A stretch of DNA of 13,835 nucleotides from a bacterium. Its GTDB lineage: Bacteria > Bacillota_I > Bacilli_A > RF39 > UBA660. The stretch's first letter is position 1; every line of letters starts with the position of its first letter. Below the pieces are notes generated by a model. It saw only the letters and a program-made list of their open reading frames with translations. It made no database searches and had not been told where the DNA came from. This document shows, piece by piece, positions 6,947 through 13,770 of the stretch. Made by a program: the position numbers and the translations under genes. The DNA lies in NCBI GenBank assembly GCA_014845975.1, contig RKAN01000062.1:1-13835 (forward strand), written 5' to 3'.

Positions 6947-7829
6947 CCTACTAAATAATGTAATTTCCTTTTTAAGATATTTAAAGGAAGAAAAGAATTA
7001 TTCAAAAATTACCATTATTAATTATGGAAAAGATTTAAAATTATTTCTCGATTTTTTGAATTGTGAAAAAATTAGTAAATTAGAAAATGTTGATTATCCT
7101 ATCATACGAAGTTATTTGAGCTTTTTATATGAAAAGGATTATAGTAAAAAAACAATTTCTAGAAATATTAGTACTTTACGTAGTTTTTTCAAGTACCAAA
7201 AATCACAAAATATGGTTTCTAAAAATCCAATGACATTTGTAGAAAATCCTAAACTAGATAAAAGACTTCCGAAGGTGTTATATACAAAAGATTTAGAAAC
7301 CTTGTTAAATACTCCAGATTGTAATAATCCTTTAGGTCAAAGAAATTGTGTCATCTTAGAAATGTTTTACTCAACAGGAATTCGTGTTAGCGAATTAGTT
7401 AATTTAAAAGTATCAGATATTCATTTTCATGATAAAAGAATTAAAATTTTAGGAAAAGGTTCTAAAGAACGCTATGTATTATATGGTAGTGTTTTAGAAA
7501 AAAAATTAAATCTATATTTACAGAATGGCTACAAGGAATTAAATAAAAATAAAAGTGATTTTATCTTTTTAAATAAAAATGGGAATCCTTTGACTACTAG
7601 GGGAGTAGAAACAATTTTAGATCAAATCTTAAAAAAAAGTGGTTTAAATTATCATATTAGCCCCCATGTACTTAGACATACATTTGCTACAGATATGTTA
7701 AATAATGGTGCGGATTTAAAAATTGTTCAAGAATTACTGGGACATGAAAATTTGGCAACTACTCAGATTTATACGCATGTTTCTAATGAACGATTGAGGC
7801 AAGTATATTTAAATAGTCATAAAAGATAG
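6930..7829 (+). CDS. xerC: Tyrosine recombinase of the XerC/XerD type
   Basis: This 299-residue protein is normal length for XerC/XerD, which resolve chromosome dimers at dif near the terminus. It has an N-terminal SAM-like core-binding domain (1-100: NYSKITIINYGKDLKLFLDFL, then YSKKTISRNISTLRSFFKY). The catalytic domain carries the complete set: Arg152 in TGIRVSE, Lys176 in GKGSKER, His246 and Arg249 in SPHVLRH, His272 in LLGHENL, and nucleophile Tyr281 in IYTH. The C-terminus LRQVYLNSHKR resembles XerC (CodV) endings more than XerD, and XerC often lies near topA in Bacilli. The call between XerC, XerD and a single-Xer system is not settled. It starts inside the preceding gene with only a weak GGA ribosome site, suggesting coupling. 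I found no dif-like site in the window. No attL/attR or cargo suggests an integrase role. Confidence 0.85.
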   Translation: MIKENNLLNNVISFLRYLKEEKNYSKITIINYGKDLKLFLDFLNCEKISKLENVDYPIIRSYLSFLYEKDYSKKTISRNISTLRSFFKYQKSQNMVSKNPMTFVENPKLDKRLPKVLYTKDLETLLNTPDCNNPLGQRNCVILEMFYSTGIRVSELVNLKVSDIHFHDKRIKILGKGSKERYVLYGSVLEKKLNLYLQNGYKELNKNKSDFIFLNKNGNPLTTRGVETILDQILKKSGLNYHISPHVLRHTFATDMLNNGADLKIVQELLGHENLATTQIYTHVSNERLRQVYLNSHKR

Positions 7830-7843
7830 AATTTTATCTTTTT
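7821..7843 (+). terminator. Weak hairpin at the end of the recombinase gene
   Basis: AAAAGATA (7821-7828) pairs with TATCTTTT (7835-7842) around six bases, and the T-run ends at 7843. There is only one G-C pair, so it may be a weak terminator or chance in AT-rich DNA. Confidence 0.35.
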
Positions 7844-7968
7844 CATATATAATTATTTTCAAATTTTAAAAATAGAGTGGTAAAATTTTTATTTGTGTAT
7901 GAAATAGATATTGAATTTAAAAAAATATTGATTTGTATTTTCCTATTAATTTTGTTAATTTATCAACT

Positions 7969-7976
7969 GAGGTGAG
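7969..7976 (+). promoter_or_regulatory. Strong Shine-Dalgarno sequence before ATG 7980
   Basis: GAGGTGAG lies 3-4 bases before ATG 7980, which opens only nine codons (ending TAA 8007-8009). It is 22 bases before ATG 7999, which opens the 114-codon frame. The site therefore serves the wrong frame unless a one-base shift occurs in the A7 run at 7983-7989. Confidence 0.5.
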
Positions 7977-7979
7977 TTG

Positions 7980-8425
7980 ATGAAAAAAAGATTATACAAT
8001 GATTCATAAAACACTTCAAATTAATTTAAATAATTATTCTTTGGGATCAGATGAATTAAAAGAAAGTTATTATCTAACAACGGAAAAAGGAAAAATACTA
8101 ACTAAAAAATTACAAATTGATATGGTAGATATGGTAAAAGGAAGAGAAATTTGCTATACTGATAGTGAAAACAAACTGGCAAGATGGTGTAAGGTGTTTA
8201 CATCAACAAGTGAAGAAGAATTAAAAGAGGCTCTAGGGGATGATTTAATGGAACGGGAACCAAAAGAAAAATTGGTAGATGAAGTAACAAAATTAAGTAG
8301 CGATGAAGATGCCGTTATTTTGTATACCAAATTGAATGGCTAAGAAAATGCTAGAACAAAATTTTAAAATAGAAATAATCGAACAGATTACAGGACTAGA
8401 AAAACAACAAATTGAGAAACTATAG
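7980..8425 (+). pseudogene. Remnant of a PD-(D/E)XK nuclease-family transposase (Rpn-like), C-terminal half only
   Basis: The open frame from ATG 7999 to TAA 8343 gives 114 residues resembling the middle and C-terminal part of PD-(D/E)XK nuclease-family transposase proteins (Rpn relatives). It has HKTLQINLNNYSLG (the family's 'kk.IQIN.N.f'), a 'y.l.d..g.iltd.l.i..i.l.K' stretch, ELKEALGDDLMEREPKEKLV and KLSSDEDAVILY. The resemblance continues upstream of ATG 7999 (KKDYT) until two TGA codons at 7978-7983. A second frame, 8336-8425, encodes 29 residues, AKKMLEQNFKIEIIEQITGL and onward, matching the usual C-terminal tail ('kkmL..g..ie.I..iTGLs.eeI'). The catalytic N-terminal domain and the low-complexity linker are missing and the pieces lie in different frames. 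This makes it a decayed copy, though the 114-residue frame could still be translated. Identification is from family memory, not a search. Confidence 0.6.
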
Positions 8426-8438
8426 TTTCTCAATTTTT
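8411..8438 (+). terminator. Strong intrinsic terminator of the Rpn-like remnant, just upstream of priA
   Basis: ATTGAGAAAC (8411-8420) pairs perfectly with GTTTCTCAAT (8425-8434) around TATA, followed by T to 8438. The last codons and stop (TAG 8423-8425) of the 29-residue tail frame lie inside it, as if it were that gene's native terminator. It ends only 18 bases before the priA start. Confidence 0.8.
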
Positions 8439-8442
8439 AAAA

Positions 8443-8449
8443 AAGGTGG
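8443..8449 (+). promoter_or_regulatory. priA: Ribosome binding site that fixes the priA start at 8457
   Basis: AAGGTGG lies 7 bases before ATG 8457. The open frame extends upstream to a TTG at 8412 inside the terminator hairpin, but that extension has no family match. Confidence 0.75.
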
Positions 8450-8456
8450 TGATGAA

Positions 8457-10613
8457 ATGATTGCAGAAGTATTAGTAGAATTAAAACTTAAAAATATAGA
8501 TAAAACATATAGTTATAAGATACCATCGAAGTTAAAAAATTCTATCCAAGTTGGAATGCGTGTATTGGTACCATTTGGAAAACAAAAATTAGAGGGTTTT
8601 GTTTTAAAAATAACAGATACAATACCAGAATATGAATTAAAAGAAATTATCGACCAAATTGATGAAGAAACTGTTTTAACAAAAGAAATGTTAGAATTAG
8701 GACATTATATTGCAAAAAAAACACTATGTAATTTAATACAGGCCTATCAGACTATGCTACCTACTGCTTTAAAAGCAAAACATGGAAAAATAATTTCTAA
8801 AAAGATTAGTACTTATCTTAGTCTTTTACAAAAAGACTATGAGCCAATGAATTCTAGTCAAGAAAAAATAATCACTGCATTAAAAATAAAAGATATTAAA
8901 AAAAGTGAAGGAACAAAATTATCTGTATCTGCCGTTCAAACATTATTAAAAAAAGAGGTAATTAGAGAGTACCAGAAAGAAGAATATCGTCTAAATAATG
9001 ATATTTCAAAAGAAGAATCTCATGTTATCTTAACCAATCAACAAAAAAGAACACTAAATGAAATTCAGTATCACCAATTTGATCCTCATTTAATTTATGG
9101 GGTAACTGGATCTGGTAAAACAGAAGTATATATGCAAGCAATAGAAAAAGTTTTAAAAGAAAAAAAAGAAGCAATTGTTCTTGTCCCAGAAATATCTTTA
9201 ACACCACAATTAGTTTCTATTTTTAAAAAGCGTTTTGGAAGTGAGGTTGCTATATTACATAGTCGATTAAGTGATGGAGAAAAATACGACGAATGGAGAA
9301 AAATAGAAAGAAAAGAAGTTTCTATTGCAATAGGGGCTAGAAGTGCAATATTCGCTCCATTTACAAATCTAGGAATCATTATAGTAGATGAGGAACATTC
9401 TAGCACATATAAACAAGAGAATACTCCAAGATACCATGCAATTGATATTGCTCTATTTAGAGCAAAAAAATATAATATTCCTGTTTTATTAGGAAGTGCA
9501 ACACCATCAATTGAAAGCTTTACAAGGGCAAAAGCGGGAATTTATAAATTATCTATTATGAATAAAAGAGTAAATGAGATGCTTCCAAAAGTTACTTTGA
9601 TAGACATGAAAGATGAAATAAAAAAAGGAAACCGTATTTTATCAGAAATTTTAAGAAAGAAAATAACAGAAACATTAAAAAGAGGAGAACAAGTTATTAT
9701 CTTACTGAATCGAAGAGGTTATTCTACAGTATCTACTTGTAAAAACTGTGGCTTTACAGATAAATGCCCAAATTGTGATATCCCCCTTACTTTTCATCAA
9801 AGCTCTAATACAATGCGATGTCATTATTGTGGCTATGGTTCCAAAAAATTAACGATTTGTCCAGAATGTGGAAGTCATGATATTAATTCTTTTGGTATGG
9901 GAACAGAAAAATTAGAGGAGTATTTAAAAACAGAATTTGAAAATTCTTCTATTATCAGAATGGATATCGATACAACGACAAAAAAAGGAAGTCATGAGAA
10001 AATTGTAGAAGATTTTAAATTGGAAAAATATAACATTTTAATTGGAACACAAATGATTGCCAAAGGTTTGGATTTTCCAAAGGTGACATTAGTAGGTGTT
10101 ATTAACGGAGATGCTTCTTTAAATATTCCAGATTTCAGAAGTGCAGAAAGGACTTTTCAATTATTAAATCAAGTCGCGGGGAGAGCTGGAAGGTCTGATC
10201 TTCCTGGTGAAGTAATTATCCAAGGCTTTAATATTGATCATTATAGTATTGTGAAAGCCAGTCAAAATGATTATCTAGGATTTTATCAAGAAGAATTAAA
10301 TATCCGAAAAATATTAAAATATAGTCCTTACTATAATCTTTGTTTAATCAAAATAAAAGATAAAGATTATGATGTAGCTTTGAAAGAAGCAGAAAAAATT
10401 GTAAATCATTTAAAAAGTAAAAAATTAAAAGACGTCATTATATTAGGACCAAGTTCTAGTACAATTCCTAAAATCAATAATATTTATCAATTACAAATTA
10501 TTATAAAATTTAAAAATACAAAGCAAATAATAGAAGAACTCATTTTTATTCGTGATTATTATAGAAGTAGCAAAGTAATTGTTGATATTGATTTAAATCC
10601 AATAAAACTATAA
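8457..10613 (+). CDS. priA: Primosomal protein N' (replication restart helicase PriA)
   Basis: This 718-residue superfamily 2 3'-5' helicase reloads the replisome at stalled forks. The N-terminal 3'-DNA-binding domain covers about 1-105, opening MIAEVLVELKLKNIDKTYSY as usual. A winged-helix region follows, then the helicase core: Walker A GVTGSGKT (215-222, Lys221), the DEEH box (311-314), GSATPS (346-351) and motif VI QVAGRAGR (572-579). Eight zinc cysteines are present at 428, 431, 437, 440, 455, 458, 468 and 471. A C-terminal domain completes it. It is shorter than the roughly 800-residue proteins of many Bacilli, mainly in the N-terminal/winged-helix part, but no motif is missing. It stands alone rather than in the common coaBC-priA-def-fmt cluster. 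No clear promoter lies between the preceding terminator and the gene, so its transcription start is unresolved. Identity is certain. Confidence 0.97.
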   Translation: MIAEVLVELKLKNIDKTYSYKIPSKLKNSIQVGMRVLVPFGKQKLEGFVLKITDTIPEYELKEIIDQIDEETVLTKEMLELGHYIAKKTLCNLIQAYQTMLPTALKAKHGKIISKKISTYLSLLQKDYEPMNSSQEKIITALKIKDIKKSEGTKLSVSAVQTLLKKEVIREYQKEEYRLNNDISKEESHVILTNQQKRTLNEIQYHQFDPHLIYGVTGSGKTEVYMQAIEKVLKEKKEAIVLVPEISLTPQLVSIFKKRFGSEVAILHSRLSDGEKYDEWRKIERKEVSIAIGARSAIFAPFTNLGIIIVDEEHSSTYKQENTPRYHAIDIALFRAKKYNIPVLLGSATPSIESFTRAKAGIYKLSIMNKRVNEMLPKVTLIDMKDEIKKGNRILSEILRKKITETLKRGEQVIILLNRRGYSTVSTCKNCGFTDKCPNCDIPLTFHQSSNTMRCHYCGYGSKKLTICPECGSHDINSFGMGTEKLEEYLKTEFENSSIIRMDIDTTTKKGSHEKIVEDFKLEKYNILIGTQMIAKGLDFPKVTLVGVINGDASLNIPDFRSAERTFQLLNQVAGRAGRSDLPGEVIIQGFNIDHYSIVKASQNDYLGFYQEELNIRKILKYSPYYNLCLIKIKDKDYDVALKEAEKIVNHLKSKKLKDVIILGPSSSTIPKINNIYQLQIIIKFKNTKQIIEELIFIRDYYRSSKVIVDIDLNPIKL

Positions 10614-10615
10614 AT

Positions 10616-10640
10616 GTTACAAGATTATTGTAACTTTTTT
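10616..10640 (+). terminator. Intrinsic terminator of priA
   Basis: GTTACAA (10616-10622) pairs with TTGTAAC (10628-10634) around GATTA, followed by six T. It begins 3 bases after the priA stop. Confidence 0.75.
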
Positions 10641-10641
10641 C

Positions 10642-10670
10642 TTTACATAAAAACAAATGTTCGATATAAT
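10642..10670 (+). promoter_or_regulatory. Promoter of uvrA with LexA-like operator in the spacer
   Basis: TTTACA (10642-10647) and perfect TATAAT (10665-10670) are spaced 17 bases apart. The spacer contains AAAACAAATGTTCG (10650-10663), which matches the Firmicutes LexA/DinR box CGAACATATGTTCG at 11 of 14 positions and its core GAAC-N4-GTTC at 7 of 8. Repressor bound there would block RNA polymerase, fitting the known SOS control of uvrA. A second TATAAT at 10701-10706 has a TTGACA only 7 bases upstream and is not a standard promoter. Confidence 0.65.
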
Positions 10671-10727
10671 AAATTGAGAATAACAAGTTGACAAAAGTGT
10701 TATAATAAATAGTATTGAGGTGTTAAT

Positions 10728-13541
10728 ATGGATAAAATTATAATCAAAGGTGCGAGAGAAAATAATTTAAAAAATATATCAATTGAACTTCCTAAAAATA
10801 AGTTAATTGTAATGACTGGAGTATCTGGCTCAGGAAAAAGTAGTTTAGCGTTTGATACAATTTATGAAGAAGGTAGAAGAAGATATGTAGAAAGTTTGAG
10901 TGCTTATGCAAGACAATTTTTGGGAGGATCTGAAAAACCAGATGTCGATAGTATTGAAGGATTATCCCCATCCATTAGTATTGATCAAAAAACAACCAAT
11001 AAAAATCCACGTAGTACAGTTGGAACTGTAACAGAAATTTATGATTACTTAAGACTTTTATATGCTAGAATTGGGATTCCTTATTGTCCTATTCATCATA
11101 AACCAATTACAAGTCAAAGTATTGAAGAAATGACAAATCAAGTATTAAAGTTAGAAAATAATACGAAAATTAAAATTTATAGTCCAACGATTCATGGTGA
11201 AAAAGGAACTTTTAAAGAATATCTAGAAGGTTTAAGAAAAGATGGTTATGCTAGAGTAAATATTGACGATATAGAATATGACCTATCTGAAGAAATTGAA
11301 CTTTCTAAGACAAAAAAACATACAATTCAAGTACTAGTTGATCGTTTAGTTATAAAAGATGGAATTCGTTCAAGATTGTATGAATCTATTGAAACTGCTT
11401 GTAATTTATCAAAAGGTAGAGTTTATGTAGAAGTAATTGGTGGCACTAATTTTATGATGAGTGAAACTTATGCTTGTCCTGATTGTGATTTTAGTTTGCC
11501 AGAATTAGAACCTAGAATGTTTTCTTTTAATGCTCCTTACTGTGCGTGTCCAGAATGTAAAGGGTTGGGTGTCAATTATCACATTGATGAAGATTTAGTA
11601 ATTCCAGACAGAACTTTATCTATTCATGAAGGAGCAATCAAAGTGATTAATTTGGATGATCCGAATAATATTATTAGTACACAACTTCATACTGTAGCAA
11701 ATTATTTTGATATTGATTTAGATCTTCCTGTAAAAGAATTAGATAGAAAGAAATTAGATATTATTTTATATGGAACAAACGAAATATTAGAATATAATTT
11801 TAAGGCTAAAAATGGAAATACAAGGACTACAAAGGATACTTTCGAAGGAATCATTACAAATTTACAACGTAGGTATATTGAAACAAAAAGTGGTTGGATT
11901 CGTGATTGGATCGAAAATTATATGGTAGAAGATACTTGTTATATGTGCCATGGTGCTAGATTAAATAGTGATGTTTTATCTGTTTTAATCGGTAAGAAAA
12001 ATATTTACGAAATGACATGTCTTAGTATTAAAGATTTATATGATTTTTTAAATCAACTAAAATTAACAAAAGAACAAGAAGAAATTAGTAGATTAATTAT
12101 TAAAGAAATTAAAGAGAGATTACATTTTTTAATTAATGTTGGATTAGAGTATTTAACTCTTTCTCGTAATGCTTCTACTTTATCGGGAGGAGAGGCTCAA
12201 AGAATTCGTTTAGCCACTCAAATTGGTTCTCATTTAAGTGGAGTATTATATGTATTAGATGAACCTAGTATAGGTCTTCATCAAAGAGATAATATGCGTT
12301 TGATTAATTCTATGAAAGAAATGCGTGATTTAGGAAATACTTTAATTGTTGTAGAACATGATTCGGATACTATGCTTGCAGCAGATTATTTAGTGGATAT
12401 AGGTCCAGGTGCGGGAGAACATGGTGGACAAGTAATGGCTGCTGGTACTCCAGAAGAAGTTATGAAAAATCCAAATAGTTTAACCGGTAAATATTTAAAT
12501 GGAACATTAAAAATAGAAGTACCTGAAAAAAGAAGAAAAGGAAACAAGAAATATTTAGAAATTAAAGGTGCCAAAGAGCATAATTTAAAAAATATTAATG
12601 TGAAAATTCCTTTAGGAACATTCACTTGTGTAACAGGAGTATCTGGCTCTGGAAAAAGTAGTTTAGTAAATGAAATTATTTATAAAGCAGTTGCTCAAAA
12701 TATATACAAATCAAAAGAAAAAACTGGTTTATTTAAATCTATTAAAGGATTAGAAAATATTGATAAAGTAATTGATATTTCACAAACTCCAATTGGTAGA
12801 ACACCAAGAAGTAACCCAGCTACATACACAGGAGTATTTGATGATATTCGAGATGTATTTGTTGAAACGAAAGAAGCAAAAATGCGTGGTTATGATAAAG
12901 GAAGATTTTCTTTCAATGTAAAAGGTGGAAGATGTGAAGCCTGTTGGGGTGATGGTGTAAAAAGAATTGAGATGCATTTTTTACCAGATGTTTATGTTCC
13001 TTGTGAAGTTTGTGGAGGAACTAGATATAATAGCGAAACTCTAGAAGTTAAATTTAAAGATAAAAACATCTACGATGTATTAGAAATGCGAGTAGAAGAA
13101 GCTTTAGAATTTTTTGAAAATTTTCCTAAAATTAAAAATAAATTACAAATGTTATCGGACGTAGGACTTTCTTATATTAAACTAGGACAATCTGCTCCAA
13201 CTTTATCCGGAGGAGAGGCTGCTCGTGTAAAACTAGCAAAAGAACTTCAAAAGAAGCCTACCGGAAAAAGTTTATTTATTTTAGATGAACCAACAACTGG
13301 ATTACATACAGATGATATTAAAAAATTATTAATAATTTTAAATCGTATTGTAGAAAATGGAGATACTGTTTTAGTCATAGAACATAATTTAGATGTGATT
13401 AAAGTAGCAGATTATATTATTGATTTAGGACCAGAAGGTGGAGATATGGGAGGATCTATTGTAGCAACTGGTACTCCAGAAGAGGTTTCTAAAGTAGAAA
13501 ATAGCTATACAGGGCAATTTTTAAAAGATTATTTAAAATAA
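10728..13541 (+). CDS. uvrA: UvrABC excinuclease subunit A
   Basis: This 937-residue damage-recognition ATPase starts nucleotide excision repair as a UvrA2 dimer with UvrB. There are two ABC modules. The first has Walker A GVSGSGKSS (31-39), a zinc site at Cys250/253 and Cys274/277, CYMC (404-407), signature LSGGEAQRIRLA and Walker B VLYVLDEPSIGLH. The second has Walker A GVSGSGKSS (637-645), a zinc site at Cys736/739 and Cys759/762 in RCEACWGDGV and VYVPCEVCGG, signature LSGGEAARVKLA (826-837) and Walker B LFILDEPTTGLH. Length is normal. Small oddities are an extra Cys272 in YCACPEC, where Gly is usual, and Ala832 in the second signature, where Gln is usual. GAGGTG (10717-10722) supports the start. 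uvrB, its common operon partner, is not adjacent. The promoter carries a LexA-like box. Identity is certain. Confidence 0.98.
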   Translation: MDKIIIKGARENNLKNISIELPKNKLIVMTGVSGSGKSSLAFDTIYEEGRRRYVESLSAYARQFLGGSEKPDVDSIEGLSPSISIDQKTTNKNPRSTVGTVTEIYDYLRLLYARIGIPYCPIHHKPITSQSIEEMTNQVLKLENNTKIKIYSPTIHGEKGTFKEYLEGLRKDGYARVNIDDIEYDLSEEIELSKTKKHTIQVLVDRLVIKDGIRSRLYESIETACNLSKGRVYVEVIGGTNFMMSETYACPDCDFSLPELEPRMFSFNAPYCACPECKGLGVNYHIDEDLVIPDRTLSIHEGAIKVINLDDPNNIISTQLHTVANYFDIDLDLPVKELDRKKLDIILYGTNEILEYNFKAKNGNTRTTKDTFEGIITNLQRRYIETKSGWIRDWIENYMVEDTCYMCHGARLNSDVLSVLIGKKNIYEMTCLSIKDLYDFLNQLKLTKEQEEISRLIIKEIKERLHFLINVGLEYLTLSRNASTLSGGEAQRIRLATQIGSHLSGVLYVLDEPSIGLHQRDNMRLINSMKEMRDLGNTLIVVEHDSDTMLAADYLVDIGPGAGEHGGQVMAAGTPEEVMKNPNSLTGKYLNGTLKIEVPEKRRKGNKKYLEIKGAKEHNLKNINVKIPLGTFTCVTGVSGSGKSSLVNEIIYKAVAQNIYKSKEKTGLFKSIKGLENIDKVIDISQTPIGRTPRSNPATYTGVFDDIRDVFVETKEAKMRGYDKGRFSFNVKGGRCEACWGDGVKRIEMHFLPDVYVPCEVCGGTRYNSETLEVKFKDKNIYDVLEMRVEEALEFFENFPKIKNKLQMLSDVGLSYIKLGQSAPTLSGGEAARVKLAKELQKKPTGKSLFILDEPTTGLHTDDIKKLLIILNRIVENGDTVLVIEHNLDVIKVADYIIDLGPEGGDMGGSIVATGTPEEVSKVENSYTGQFLKDYLK

Positions 13542-13610
13542 TATAATAAAGTTTTAAAATTTTAATTGTAAAATATTGGACATATATATTGAAATCATAG
13601 AATATATTTT

Positions 13611-13642
13611 AAAAAAATTCTGCAACAATGTAGGATTTTTTT
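13611..13642 (+). terminator. Intrinsic terminator of uvrA
   Basis: 13611-13624 pairs with 13629-13642 (14 pairs, two of them G-T) around ACAA. The right arm ends in seven T. It lies 70 bases after the uvrA stop. Confidence 0.8.
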
Positions 13643-13648
13643 GTTGAC

Positions 13649-13680
13649 AAAAAAGCTCGGGGGTACAACCCTTCTTTTTT
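13649..13680 (+). terminator. GC-cored terminator-like hairpin
   Basis: AAAAAAG (13649-13655) pairs with CTTTTTT (13674-13680), enclosing GGGT-ACA-ACCC (13661-13671) with two G-T pairs and a CTC bulge. It could act in either direction, as a second terminator after uvrA or as part of a regulatory leader. Its G-rich core stands out in this AT-rich DNA. Confidence 0.45.
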
Positions 13681-13692
13681 AGTTGACTAAAA
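13677..13692 (+). promoter_or_regulatory. Palindromic operator candidate over the -35 box
   Basis: TTTTAGTTGACTAAAA has 7-base inverted arms around TG and contains the -35 TTGACT. The half-site GACTAAAA repeats at 13693-13700 and, as GGCTAAAA, at 13703-13710. The shape suits a dimeric repressor; which family is unknown. Confidence 0.4.
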
Positions 13693-13711
13693 GACTAAAA
13701 AAGGCTAAAAT
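13683..13711 (+). promoter_or_regulatory. Promoter of the last, partial gene
   Basis: TTGACT (13683-13688) and TAAAAT (13706-13711) are spaced exactly 17 bases apart. The expected start near 13718 leaves a purine-rich leader of about 50 bases with GAGGAG at 13756-13761. Confidence 0.6.
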
Positions 13712-13770
13712 AAAATTGTAGAATAAAAGAAATAAATAGTAAGATAATAAGAATAGAGGAGATGTATTGA

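Noticed and set aside
7895..7975. A 26-codon GTG-started frame with a long hydrophobic run (about ILICIFLLILLIYQL), a possible small membrane peptide.
   Set aside because: There is no ribosome site at a usable distance, and hydrophobic frames are common by chance in T-rich DNA. It might be a miniprotein, but nothing beyond composition supports it.
8336..8425. The 29-codon frame as an independent small gene.
   Set aside because: It has no ribosome site and resembles the C-terminal tail of the PD-(D/E)XK family, so it is treated as part of the broken gene, with the intragenic-antitoxin idea kept only as a hypothesis.
8412..8456. A longer PriA starting at TTG 8412.
   Set aside because: The extra 15 residues run through the terminator hairpin and ribosome site and have no PriA family match. 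ATG 8457 has AAGGTGG at a good distance.
9025..9406. Minus-strand open frames of 60 and 103 codons inside priA.
   Set aside because: They are antisense to the conserved helicase motifs, with no promoter, ribosome site or recognisable domain.
10680..10703. ATAACA/TGTTAT inverted repeat in the uvrA leader.
   Set aside because: Six A/T-rich pairs around a 12-base loop are expected by chance at this base composition.
10688..10706. TTGACA and TATAAT before uvrA as a promoter.
   Set aside because: The two boxes are only 7 bases apart, too close for sigma-A. The 17-base-spaced pair at 10642-10670 is preferred.
12386..12977. Minus-strand open frames of 79 and 65 codons inside uvrA.
   Set aside because: They are shadows of the highly conserved uvrA second half and show no signals of their own.
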